Of a stretch of DNA of 64,000 nucleotides, positions 44,833 through 59,273 are shown piece by piece. The translations under genes were made by a program, and so were the position numbers. A model generated the notes under the pieces. It did not search any database, was not told the DNA's origin, and saw only the letters and a program-made list of their open reading frames with translations. The stretch covers positions 1-64,000 of the forward strand of contig NDFF03000104.1 in NCBI GenBank assembly GCA_002150815.3, written 5' to 3'. Position 1 is the stretch's first letter. Every line of letters begins with the position of its first letter. This DNA comes from Grammothele lineata. Taxonomy: Eukaryota; Basidiomycota; Agaricomycetes; Polyporales; Polyporaceae.

Positions 44833-47524
44833 TCATATCGCATGCGCGCCCGTCACAGTTGCATCCGTGCCCTCCTGCGCATGCATCGGCCTCGCCGCGA
44901 GCCTCGGCGTCGGTGGCGCCGTGTCCGTGGGCGTCGGGCCCTCCGCGGCACTCTCGTACCCCCCGAGGCTAAACTGGCTCTCGTAGGGCGCCGGAGAGTG
45001 CCCCTCGGGCCCTTCTTCGGCGGTCGCGAAGGAGACGAAGGAGCTTGCGCGGGAGGCGGAGCGCGAGATGAAGGCGTCGGCTGTGGGGGATGCTGAGGGG
45101 GGAGCTTTGAATGCGGAGGGGGGAGCGTTCGACGTTGTCGCGGATTGAGGAGCAGGAGGGACGGGAGGTGAAAGCATAGCTGATGGTTCTGACGAAGAGG
45201 GGGCGGGTGGTGATGATACCACAGGCGCAGCAGGCGTCGTCGTTAAGCCGGGTGGCGGCGAAGGAGCGCGCTCGGTGACAGGGGACGACACCGTCTCCGT
45301 TACTGCAGCAGCCTGAGATTCCGACATCGACACCGGGCTCTCCACCTCCTCGCTGTCCTGCAGGACCTCTGCAGACTCCGTGCTGACGTCGGGGGAACCG
45401 TAATCCGGGCTCGCCCGGTCGGCCTCAGCTTGCGCAGACGACCCACTACCCTCCCCCGTAGCCTCCTCGAACCCAGGAAGCGGCTCCAAGTCCGCCCTAG
45501 ACGTCGACGCCGCGAACGCGATCGCGTCCGCGCCATACGGCCTCCCGAACCGCGCAAAGCTCTCCCTGCTCGAGATGAGCCGGAGCTGATCAGGCGTCGG
45601 CCCGCCCTTGGGGTACATCAGCTCCGTCTTGACGAGCGTGTGCGCGAGCGGGGCCGAGATCGAGTGCAGGCTGATCATCGACGGCGACGTGAGGTGCTCC
45701 GCCCCGCTCCCGCCGGCGCCCCCGCCGAGGTTCCCGTTCGAGCGCGTGCGCGAGAGCAGGCTCAGCATGGACGCGGACCCGCCCGAGTGCGAGGGCTGGT
45801 GTCGGAGGATGCGGCTTCGCCGATCGGAGGTGAAGGACGGGCGTGAGTCGTTGCGAGCGTGGCTGGAGCTGCTCCGGGGCTCGGGCGATGCTGAGGGTGG
45901 GAGTCCAGGGACGCTTGGGGTCGCAGAAGGGCCACGGGAATGTCGGGGGTTGAAGATGGACGCGAACACAGAACGACGCCGAGATGGCTCGGAGGACGGG
46001 TTAGTGGCCGATGACTCTGGAACAGGACTCGCCGCCTCAGCCCGTGCGGCCGCGGGAGGCACTGCAGCCGTGACAGGAACATCGTCTAGGATCACGGTCT
46101 CGTAAGGGGGCGCTTCGTCCGTGTAATTATGTGAGCTGTTCTCGGCCGAACTAGCGAGGCTATCAAAGCTTGCTCGGGATACGTTCCGATAATGCCCTGG
46201 GCTGAGATGGCGCTCGGGATCCGTTTCTCCGCCCTCTAGTAGCGGCAAGTCGGTGGACGAGTGCGGAAGAGGCGAGTACGGTGATACTACTCCATGCGAG
46301 GCATCGAAGGAGCCATTTTCAGATTCGTCGACAGGTGGCATTGTTACTGTGATAGGGATGTCGTCCTCCATCTCGTCCGCGCCTCTGAAACAGTAATTAG
46401 CACACATTCAACAGATGCTGCATGTACAGGAACATCACGGCAGATGGAAGAAGGACGCCACATCCAGCCAGAACCTCCAAGCCAGCGCCTCTGATAAGCC
46501 TCGAGAGGTATTTCGCATGCAATACTGAAGAGGCATCCTGCGCAGAGCCTCTGAGGGACATACTTCCTCCGCATGCGATTAGAGACTTGAAATGTCAACT
46601 CGCAATGTGATTGAGAAGGATTGCAGCACCAGCTTACTAGATAGCAAGTGGCGATGCTGTGTACTCTCAGCAGAACATCCACAGTCCCGGCATTCCATAT
46701 GACCGCAGACCGTGCTGTCATGTCTGAAGACGGCGTCATCTGGGGTCCCCAATTTCCGCGTCGGCATATTCACAGGGAAACCATTCAGAGGACGAGGGGC
46801 ATCGGGGGAAGGTAACGAGAGTGCCCTCAAGGTTAACCCTCTTGACCTCGTCCTGGCCTCTCGAGGACAAGATGATTGCAGGCCGGAACCAGACCATTCA
46901 CATAGTGAATATACACTCACCTGACAATCACGATCTCCTGCTCTCCCGGTTCCTTCATGTACATCGGGAGTGAATGCGTCGAGATCTGGCTCGGTGTACG
47001 CCGTGTCCTCCTCGGCCGTCTCGCACGATTTGTCCCATTCCCAGTCCCGTTTGCTTGCGTATTCGAGCCGGCGAGCTGCTCCGCGGTGACCTCTGTCCTG
47101 CCGTTCGAGACGGTGCCGGTAGTCGCGCCGGCCGCTTGCGCCGCGCCATTGCCCCAGTTGAGGAGCGAGCCGCGGCGGAAGCGACGGCCGCTGCAGGCGA
47201 CGATCGTGCCTGCGACAAACAGCGCTGCGATGACGACGAGCGGGATCTGTGCGGGCGCACGCAGCATTGATCAGGAGGAGAGGTGGGGCGCTCAGCGTTT
47301 GTCAAGACCCCAGCGAGGGGGAAGGAGGGGGAGGGCGGGTAACGCACCCATATTTGCTTCCCGATAGATCCTGGCTGGCTGCTGCCGTCGTTTGAGCCGC
47401 CACTTGCAGATGAGTTCTGGCGGGAGACGAGTCGGGTGGCGGGCAGCGCTAGCGCATAGAGAGGAAGGTATGACGAGGCCGCAAGTGCGCCCAGCAGGAG
47501 GCCGAGTGGGCGAGTAGAGGTCAT
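44833..47524 (-). CDS. Single-pass membrane protein with conserved EPG-E-VI core, paralog A
   Basis: No named family. Three exons (47348-47524, 46921-47246, 44833-46384) give 684 residues. A signal peptide (LLLGALAASSYLPLYALA) is followed by a short Ser/Gly ectodomain, then a membrane helix IPLVVIAALFVAGTIVACSG around residue 60-80 with RRFRRG on the cytosolic side. The tail has one VTAEQLAG motif, then SLPMYMKEPGEQEIVIVR joined to GADEMEDDIPITVTMPPV, and about 500 residues of Ser/Pro-rich disorder. The second intron is unusually long (536 nt) and splits the Arg codon before GADE in phase 2. The same core, motif and intron are in the gene at 50971-53044. Possibly a scaffold or signalling tail; function unknown. 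Confidence 0.72.
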
Positions 47525-49589
47525 GGCGCAGTGGCCAGTAGGATAGAGAGAAGACTGTGCGTGGGCGGGGTCGTGCAGGCCGTCAGGAAGGGAGAAGGAC
47601 GAGTCGTAAAAGAAAAGGGATGAAGTCAGAGGGAGGAGGAAGGGAAGGAAGCGGGGAAGAGAGGGCGCGTCTGGGCTGGGACGCCGTCTCATTAGACGGT
47701 CTAATAGACGCGTCCTGCCACGGCCAGGGCGCGAGGAGGCGATGTCGGACTGACACACCGAAATCTCGTCAGAGGTCCGCCTATTAATTTCCGCTGACCG
47801 CCCTCTGCCTTTTCTCGGCCTCGCCTCTCCTTGGCCCACCGTCGCTTTGACATGTCCTCCTCCGCCTCGCCGTGTCCCACCGACTTATCGGCCAACCTCG
47901 AGACATACATCCGTTTTAGTGCCAGAGATATCGAGGAAGGAGCGTTCAATGCCCATGTGAAATGGAAGCAGCTTCGGCGAAGACCGACCGTAACCGACGC
48001 GGGGCTCGCTTAACAATAAGGTAATTGTGAATATCCGACGCTGATCTGCCTCCGGCGACCGACTCAAGACGCGACCAACCACCTCGGTTCTCGACGGCTA
48101 TCCTCTCCGAGCAACCTCCAACCACTCGATCGTACAGCCCTCAGACGTGCGCAGCGATGGAGATTACAAGACGAACGGGTTGAGCTGACAACGGCTTTTG
48201 TCGGGCCTGTGCGGTGGCGTGACCCGGTGCCTGACGAGGCTTCCCGATAAGCAGAACCTGCCTCTTGCCTTGGTGAAAGGCCGTCGTTTGCCGTGTCTAG
48301 CAAGGGGCGTACCACAACTCACAGAACGTCTGACACAACATCAGGCTGTGCAAATCCAGCCGCTAGCTGCGCGACGTGAAGTCGTGAGACCTAGTCTATT
48401 CTGACACGGTCAGATTCCCTTCGGGTGGAGCTCGAGACGTTCCGTAGGACGTGTATAATGCGGTGAGCCTGCGTAGCTCCTCGACGTCAGTTCTCAAATT
48501 AGTATTATCGTTAGAGGATGGTCCGACAAGTACGGACACGGCGACAAGAGGTAGAGAGAAGGGCAAGCTGCTAGGCCCTCAAGCAAGGTATTCCAGAAAC
48601 AAATGCTCACTCATGGCACAGTCCGATAATTCCGACCTGCCGCTCGGAACTCGAGATCTCTGACGGTCTACGTAACTCTTCGCGCACAGCCAGATTTCCT
48701 GATCACGAAGGTGAGCGCAAATCGATCAAGGGAGCAGGCCTACGCCTGATATGCATGCTCGTGAATTGCCAATGTAGCAATATGCTATGCATCAGCTCGT
48801 CAGCAAACAATTCACGCATTTGAGCTTGAAAGATGGTATTTCTACGTGCTGTAAGAAAGGAAAGTGTGCGAATGTAAGTAGTAAGTATGCAACAGATGCT
48901 TTGCTTTTGGACACCTATCCGAGTCGTTCGGACGAGCGCTTAATCTGTTTGGCGTCGCAGCGAACATTACGTCATGGCTGGCTTAAAGTCCAACCAACCT
49001 CGCCGATGGGCTGACCCCGCTTGACTTCAACCAAGACAGTCACGATCCCCGCGAACCCACCAGCATATGTCGCCTGCTACTCCCGCCCTCTTAACGTTGC
49101 GTTTGTGTCTGTATATGCGATAAGTGCGCTATATCTCATTGTTCGGTCTTCGGAATTTCTGTAAACTGATCTGTCCTCTTGCTGTCCCCTTTCGCGCCAA
49201 GAAGTGTGATAGGCACTGGGCTTATAACCGGCGCACTCAACCTCTCCGACCTACAGTCGCTCGACATCAAAATCATCTTCAACTCGACACGCGACTATAG
49301 GCTCGCGCGGGATGGGTCCAATGTCCAAACGGAGGTCGTCGCTCCGCAGATCTTCTCCTCAAGCGTCAAGACCGTTTCGTGCTCAAACTCACAGCGCTGG
49401 AGGAGCCGCATCCTAGCGAGTCCTATGTAGTTTCTACGCTCTCGTTTCGTGATTTATCATACTGTTTGCCTACGATCTCTCACCAGCGTTCACTCTTACA
49501 TCTCCTACCTCTCCTGCCTCTTCTTGCCTCATCCGGTCCCTCCTGCAACGGGACCGTACTTCGCATCCTTGCAACATGCGCCTCTGCCA
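47525..49589. other. Intergenic, no firmly supported gene
   Basis: About 2 kb. A 53-codon frame starting MSSSASPCPTDLSANLE at 47852-48013 (+) is divergent from paralog A, but I found no second exon. Frames at 49179-49430 (+) and elsewhere have no support. Confidence 0.4.
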
Positions 49590-50156
49590 CCCCCGCTCTC
49601 TGCGGTCGTCGCTGGCACGCCTCTTCGCTTCATCCCGCGCGCACGTTCCCCTGCACTAACGCGGTCGACGATCCGTGCGCGCCCGCCGCCCCCGCTTTCT
49701 GCGGCCGACGCTGGCTCCCACCTCACTGGCACCCCCGCCGCGTGCGGGCGACGTGACCTCTCCGCCTCTCGCGCGCGCATTCCCCCGCACTGCGCGGTCG
49801 ACGAAATGCGTGCGCCGCCTCTGCCGCCCCCGCATCGCGCGGTCGTCGCTGGCATGCATCTTCGCATCTTCTCGCGCGCGCGATCCCCCGCATTGCGCGG
49901 ACGTGGATTCGCGTGCGTATGTCGCCCCCGTATTGCGCGGACGTGGCTGGCTTTCGTGGTCGCACCCCCGCATCGCGCGGACGTGGTGGGCTGCTACATC
50001 GCATCACGTCCCACCCCCCGCATCGTGCGGTCGACGTGGGCCCTCTTCTACTCCCCCGCATTACACGGTCGACGTCATTGGTCCTTCTTGTTTGCGCCTC
50101 CGAGCCATGCGGTCGTCTCCGCTCCCTCCTGGATTTCTTCCTCGCGCGGGCGACTT
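49590..50156. repeat. GC-rich interspersed repeat array, about 12-13 degenerate units
   Basis: A unit close to CCCCCGCATTGCGCGG followed by WCGWCG recurs about every 35-70 bp: near 49590, 49648, 49689, 49732, 49772, 49827, 49883, 49925, 49964, 50013, 50051, 50101 and 50141. Unit ends vary (GGTCGACG, GGTCGTCG, GGACGTGG). Several units are followed by CTGGC or TGGGC. Spacing is irregular and the sequence between units is not repeated. The units fall in all three reading frames of the surrounding open frame, so the repeat is a DNA-level, not a protein-level, pattern. Confidence 0.7.
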
Positions 50157-50970
50157 CTCCGAGGAATGAAGGTCAAGCACGGCCGAGCACGGGTCAGCGC
50201 CCTCTCATCTCGGTCCTCGACCAATCCCACGTTCCAACACTTCGAGTCAACATGTCTGTAAGGAATCTTGTTATATCGATTCTGAACGTCTGGGACTCAC
50301 TTTGTAACAGGTGCCGCTTGGGCGGGTGTGGTATGTAGGCACGTTACGCTTTCAGCAATCAACAACTTCAAGTTCGTAGCCTGTTCGGACGACTTCCTGG
50401 TGCAGCTAAGGGTGACATTCCCAACACCTCGCATGCTGTGTCTACACACTTCTTCCTGCCGCCTTGTTTCGTCGAAGTATTCTCAATGTATTGAATCGCT
50501 CTTGTCGTACTGCACTGCACCCATTTCGTGTATCAGGACCATAAAGGTTGCGCATAAATTTCATTTGAGAACCGCGTGAATGGTCAGCAACAAGCCTCGT
50601 TGAGGACCGTAAAGATGTAAAATGATGTACAATGATAGAGTCCGCAGAGGGAGAAGAATTCTAAGGCGAAAATAACCTACATACAGCATCAAGGCGGGAA
50701 ACGCAACGCCTAGTGATGTACCCCGAGAGCCCAGCGAAATGAAAGAACAAGGAGTCGGGACAGCAACGCATAATAGCTAATACACAGGGGATAGAGATGT
50801 GAGACGTGAGGTGAAATGCGAGATGTGAGCATGGAGGATAGGATATAGGTACATCGAGATCGTGAGCATGGACCTCCAACAAGGCCCGTCGTGAAAGAAG
50901 ACAGTGGATTCCAAACTTAATACTGTACGCCGCCGCAGCCAGTCCGACAACGCCGACACCATCTGAGGTC
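50157..50970. other. Region between the repeat array and paralog B
   Basis: About 800 bp, much less GC-rich than the array. It should include the 3' UTR of the paralog B gene. No coding sequence supported. Confidence 0.4.
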
Positions 50971-53044
50971 TCACGCCCCAACACCCCCAGACGCCCCGCG
51001 CACAGCCGGGTTCTCCGACCACGAGCGCGAGATCAAGTTGAGCATCGAGCCCGACGAGTGCGACGGCCGATGGAACCCCCTCGCCCCCACTCCAACGGGG
51101 GACGGCCCGCGGTCGGGCGTGAGCGGGGGCGACGGCAGGCCCGACACCGAACCCCCGCGCACCCTTCCACTCCCGCCCCCGCCCCCGCCCGCGCTATGGT
51201 GAAAGGACGAAGAGGGCGAGTTGTGGTGGAAGAGGGACATGAACGCGAACCGTCTCCGCGGGGACTCGGCGCCCTCCGGGATGGGGCTCGGGGGGCTCGA
51301 CGAGCCCACGGCGCTCCCTGCGGGGCTGGACGGGGTGGGACTAGTGCTGGACGGGCTGAGCGCGCGCGGGAGGCCTGCACCGAGGGCGCCGTAGGGCGGG
51401 GACTGGGGGAGCGGGATCGCGATGGGGCGTGTTTGGGTCTGGGTCTGAGGGTGAGGATGGGTTTGGGCGGTGAGGTCGGGGGTGCTGCGGACGGCGGCTT
51501 CGTACGAGGGGATGTCGATGTCGTGGTCCGAGTATGGTGCGGGGGGTGCGAGGGGTGCGGGGAACGTCGGGCTGCCGGGGGGAGACATGGGTGCGAAGGC
51601 GTCCGTGGGGCTGAGGAGGCGGTGGTCCGGGGAGGGGACGGTCTCCGCTGGAGATAGCACGGGCGAGCCTGGCAGCGAAGTGAGAGGGTCGGGGAGGCTG
51701 TTTGAAGCGCTGGGGCCGTTCTCGTCCACCGGGGTCATGACGGTGATGGGGATCTCTGGGTCGTCCTCGAGTTCTTCGGCACCTCTGAGAGCACGTAGTC
51801 AGCATCTGTAAAAGCACGGTTCGGAACACAGGTGGATAGAGGCTGTAACGCCAAGTGCATTGTAATCAGCAGGGGTCGTGGTAGGACTACACGAACGCCG
51901 TTGGGCGCCGTGCGGTTCTATGGAATTCCTGCAACCTTAAAAGCAGTGTCCGCAAGGTGTGTGGACAGCGGTGGCGCATACATTCGCGGGGCAAGAACGA
52001 CTTCTTGTATGCGCATGATCACCACCGCACATCCAGCCGCTCATCTACGCTGAGATGCTGATAATAGTCCCATACATATTGCGGCGGCGCCATGAAGGGT
52101 CTCCGGACAACTCCGCGGGAAAGCAGACAAGTATAAAACCAGAGACACTGCACTCACCGTCCGATGACGACCTCTTCCGCCCCGGGCTCCCTCGTATACA
52201 TGGGCAGCGTCCTCGTCGACCCCTGACTGTTGCTCCTCTGCACCTGGCCGTGCCTTGAATTCCGTCCCCGCCCTATGCTCGCCTGTCCATTCGATGAGCC
52301 AGCGTTCGTACCCCCCGCTACAGCTCCCGCCGTCGCCGGCCGAGCCGCGGTCGCACGAGTGCCCTCCTGGGACTGCACCTCTCGCACGGCCAGGGGAGGG
52401 CCCGTACTACTGCCAGTGGCGGCGCCCACGCCCGCGCTCCTCGGCCGCCTAGTGATAGACTCGGGGATCGGGCCCGGGCCCGCGAGCTCTTCGGCCGTGA
52501 GGACGCGCAGGCGGGAGCGCGAGCCCCCGGCTGAGCTCGGCGACGCCGGGCTTCGGGTGAAGCTCGAGCTCGAGGTCCCGCTCCCGCTTCCGCTCGCCCC
52601 GCCGCTGGTACTACCGCCTTCGCTCGGGCCAGCTGTGAGGGTGATGGGGCTCGCCCGGGCACGCGCCTTAGCGGCCTGGAGGGTGCGGAGGGGTACGCCT
52701 GTACGGAGGACCTCGTCTGCCGTAACTCGGACCTGGCGCGTCTCTCTCAGAGTGGGCGTCGACGGGGACGGGCGGAGGCGCGAGGCAGGGACTGGGGCGG
52801 GACGCGGGGGCGGCGGGCTCTTGTGTCGGGAGCGCGGGGGCGGGGCCATGGTGAGGCTCGTGCCGAGCAGCTCCTCGACGGTGACGAGCTTGGGCGCATG
52901 TTTGGACCGCTTGCGCGAGCGGCTTGCAGCGGATGTGTCGGGGTCAGGCCCGAGGAGCTGCTCTGCGGTGAGCTCGATCCGGGTAACGCGCGAGGAGCCG
53001 GCCCTAGAGGAGGAGGGGTGGGCTGTAGAGGAGCCTGCGGCCAT
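50971..53044 (-). CDS. Disordered protein with repeated TAE(E/Q)L(L/A)G motifs, paralog B
   Basis: No named family. Two exons (52158-53044, 50971-51784) give 566 residues, with no signal peptide or membrane helix when started at MAAGSSTAHP (53044). An in-frame Met at 53317 would add 91 residues of low-complexity sequence. Four copies of a short motif are spread through the first 190 residues: LTAEQLLG (about 25), VTVEELLG (54), VTADEVLR (107) and LTAEELAG (182). These are followed by LPMYTREPGAEEVVIGR joined to GAEELEDDPEIPITVMTPVD. The tail contains FAFMSLFHHNS and SHSSGSMLNLISRSWSE, also echoed in paralog A. The 373-nt intron splits an Arg codon in phase 2 at exactly the same place as in paralog A. 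Confidence 0.72.
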
Positions 53045-54031
53045 GGGACGGGTTGTGTGAGAGGGAGGAAGAGAGAGGGGCTGAAGGGGAGGCGTGCAGG
53101 ACGTGGTGGTCGTGTGAGAGGAGACGGGATTGTCCGTGCCGCGGATGTGGGAGAGAGGGGAGGCGGAGGAGGACGAGTCCGGGGTATATGATCCTATCGG
53201 CCACCGAGCCTCCATCGTCTCCCCAGAGACGCACCCTCGGCATGCACGATCTGGGATCAGGGCGATCGCCTCACGCTTGGCGATGGCTGTGCCCCTCTCA
53301 AGCAAAATTGAAAGCAATTGACTGCCTTCCTTCTCCGACTTCGCCCGTTCGACTCTCTTCTGGGTCCCAGAGTGCGCACTATTCGTGTTTTAATGGCACT
53401 GAACGATGCAGCATCGAGGAGGAGCAGTGAGAACACGACCGTCATCGAAGGCTGATGTAATCCGAACTGTCCCCGTCCGCCAAGACACCCAGACTGCGCT
53501 GCCGGTTCCGACGGGCGTAGCGCGAACAACACCGTGCAGTCGCAGTAATGACGCGTCTCTTGACGCGACCTCTCCACATTCACTCCCGACTTGCGCAATG
53601 CTAACGGCACAAGGGAGAAACGTTTAACGTGCTCTGGTGCACGAACTAGCGAACAAGCATGCGGAGGCAGTGTGCCCGAATTAGGCCCCTGAGTTAGTCC
53701 ACCGCTGCTGGTGAGCTTGGCACTCCTGTGTAACGACCCTGCTTCTGTGTGTCTCGGACATCATGCAGGTGGTAGGGGCCTTGAAAGATAGGGTCAATTC
53801 GCGGGACCGATACCAGCAAGTATGTGCAGAAGAATAAACGGGCGAAGCCAATTCCCGTTCAAGCAGATACGCTAAGAAATGGTGCCGAAGGAAGGCTGAG
53901 ATGCCGTGAACACTCAGTGTAACAAGCAGGCGGCCGTCGTGTAGACACCAAGGAGTGGCGTTAGGACGCATGGAGCAGCTGTTAGACGTAATCGTCAAAA
54001 CTAATGAATACCAGGCGACATACAGCCCAAT
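53045..54031. other. Intergenic, promoter of paralog B and 3' side of JIP5
   Basis: About 990 bp without a supported gene. Confidence 0.45.
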
Positions 54032-55675
54032 TCAAAGATCTGCAAAGAACGCCGGTTCCGCTTCGACCTCGTTGCGGCCCTTCTTCCGCTTCATCGCCTG
54101 CAGCGGATCCCTTTCCTTCTTCCGTTTGCGCTTCCGAGGCTCCGGCTCCACCTCTTCGTCGTCTGTCGATCCTTCTTTATCGTCGGCGTCGGCGTCCTGG
54201 TCAGAGCCTTCGTTCTCCGCGTCTTCTCCCGCCTTCGGCCCGGAAACCTCACCTACTTTCTCCTTGCCCTCTTCCTCTTCATCCGAATCGTCGGACCCAC
54301 TCGCCTCATCTCCCTCACCTTTCCTCTCCTCCTCGTCGCTCTCCCCCTCGCCCTCATCCTCATCATCATCCTCAAACACCTCCTGCAAATCCGTCAACTT
54401 GAGCACCTCCTCGTGGCCCACGCTCCCGACCCAGCGGCCCTCCCCACCCATGTCGACCGCGATGCGCTCGATCGGGAACTCGCCGTGGTCCGCGACGACG
54501 CCGAGCATCTTCGTCGGGAAGAGCTGCACCGCGCGCAGGAGCCCGTCCGAGGAGCCCGTGAGGAGCGTCATTTGCGCGTTGGGGTAGCGGGAGGGCACGG
54601 CGCAGAGCGCGTCGATCGATTGGGGGTGTCTGAGGTGGTGAGAGAGGGGGGAGGGGGGTTGAGAGGATGTGTAAGAGTGGGAGGGGGAGGGACATACCCT
54701 GGGATACGATCGACGCAGTCGCCCCAGCCGCTTTTCCGGTTGAAGACGGAGAGGATGCCGAGCTGGGTGCCCACCACAATCTTCTCTCCTCTGCACACGC
54801 ATGACATGAGTGACATACAATGACGGTTGTAGCATGAGACGTCTTACCCTTTAATTGGTAAGATGGAGAGAAGTTCGTCCTCCTGGTCTTCTGACTGCGC
54901 GACGGGTTCGACCTTTTTGGAGCGCACATCCATAACGGAGAGCGTGCCGTCACCACTACGCGGTAAAGCAAAGGATGCTCTCAAACTCAAGCTCACGTCC
55001 TCTTGGAGTGATGCAGGGAACTCACCTAGTCGCCACGAGCTGCTTCTTGTCTTCCAGCCACATAAAATCCGAGATGAAGTCGAAGTGATGGGTATATGTG
55101 CGCACGGCGTCCGACTTCCGCGGGTCCCAAAGCTGTAAGCCATCTCATCAACACGTTTTGGCGAGCAAAGATAGAGGGTGCGCGCGCTGCGTACTTTGAC
55201 TACCCCATCGTCATCTCCTGAGGCAAAGAGATGCCGCGTCAGCCGCTTCATGCGGTTTATGGGGACGCTTGCGGACGACTGCCAGGGTCATTTGGGGGTC
55301 GAGACAACGAAGCCAGATAGGACTCACTCATGCGCCCCCGCACGGGTTTCCAGGATCTCCCCAGTCCCAAGGTCGACCGTGCTAAGGGACGTGCATACAC
55401 GACGTGAAAAGAGAGCTCTCGGAAGCACCGAATAAATTCACGCACTGAATAGCCTTCGCCTTCCCCCCAGCCCACACCTGCGCCCCGTCCTCGCTCACGG
55501 CGAGCGTCCGACACGACCGCTTGGACGGCCGTACCGAGAACTTCTCCTCATAGTTGCCCTGTTCGTCGTACGTGAACGCTTTGATGCTCCCCGTGAGGAG
55601 GCCGGCGAGGACGAGCGATCTGTCGGGGTGGAAGGCGAGGTCGAAGACCTGGGAGCCGACGGGGATGTCGGGCAT
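54032..55675 (-). CDS. JIP5: WD-repeat protein JIP5 (WDR55), ribosome biogenesis
   Basis: Nucleolar WD40 protein required for pre-rRNA processing in yeast and related to WDR55. The N-terminus MPDIPVGSQVFDLAFHP is diagnostic. Repeat blades include GLLTGSIKAFTYDEQGN, SVRPSKRSCRTLAVSEDG, RHLFASGDDDGVVKLWD, FISDFMWLEDKKQLVATSGD, GTLSVMDVRSKKVEP and KIVVGTQLGILSVFNRKSGW. The last 130 residues are acidic (runs of E and D), ending in a Lys/Arg-rich nuclear-localisation segment (EPRKRKRKKERD) and FFADL. About seven exons with 50-80 nt introns. It is divergent from the flavin monooxygenase gene. Confidence 0.9.
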
Positions 55676-56436
55676 GCTGTGTGGGTGAAGACTTAGAGGT
55701 AAGGCAGGATGTAGCACAGAGCACTAAGCAGGACAGTGAACTCAGGACTGCCGATGAAAAACCTCGCAAAGAAGTTGCATCGTGCCGGAGGCTCCGGGCC
55801 GGGGCGCCTACCGAAGCGTGCTGAGCGCTAGGCGGCTGCCTTCAAATTCAAGTTGTCAATAGTAGTCCGCTACGGCCATGATTCATGCAATCAACTGCCC
55901 ACAAACCTGTCCACGAATATGCTGGTATGCGCTATCTCCGATGAATGCCCGCTATAGCTACTATGAACCCTTATAGTAGATGATGGAAGTCGCAGTTATC
56001 CTTTATCATTTTGAACGCATCGCTATGCGGCGTATCCGTTCGCCAGTCCATTGGTCACAACTGTGAGTGCCGACGCTTCGCTCTTTGTCCTATGCGAATC
56101 TGACGTATAGACGAGTGGATGTATCCCTCAAGGTATTGCTCAGCGCATGATTTCAATGGGCAAGACGCTTTGCTTCTGCGCCGGCGGGTAAGATTTTTGC
56201 TACGTTGGGGCGTCATGCTGACGCTCTCTGATGACGGTACGTCGTTGGTCAAAACTTCCACGGTCTAATCCCGCTGACCCGCCTCCCCTTCAAACAGTAC
56301 GGAAGCCCAAGATGAACTTGTCAACATAAGGGCTACTCCCATGTAATCCTCGATGCCTATGCATATATAAAGGTCTCGGAACACCGTTGACCGTACAACG
56401 TACTCCTCCCACAAATCATCTCGCCGCTCGACCAAC
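55676..56436. other. Divergent promoter region, JIP5 and flavin monooxygenase
   Basis: About 760 bp. TATATAAA at 56364-56371 suits the monooxygenase. No coding sequence. Confidence 0.45.
56364..56371 (+). promoter_or_regulatory. TATA box of the flavin monooxygenase gene
   Basis: TATATAAA, 65 bp before the ATG at 56437, a strong TATA match at a normal spacing. It suggests inducible expression. Confidence 0.5.
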
Positions 56437-59097
<2,661 letters not shown>

Positions 59098-59273
59098 TGC
59101 CATCACTAAGAACGCTGTAGACCGGCGATCTTACACAATCTAGCTGCTTCAGAGCTCAGGATGTAACAACGCGATACTAGTCTACCGTTCCCGTGTGTTG
59201 AGAACTCTCGAAGCACAGTGGTGCAGGTGCTATGTCAACCGCGTCCGGAAATGTTCAAATATTTTGATAGCCG

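Noticed and set aside
49449..50261. 270-codon open frame through the GC-rich repeat array
   Set aside because: It stays open because the array is GC-rich. Repeat copies fall in different frames, the opposite strand is open too, and no domain or signal peptide is present.
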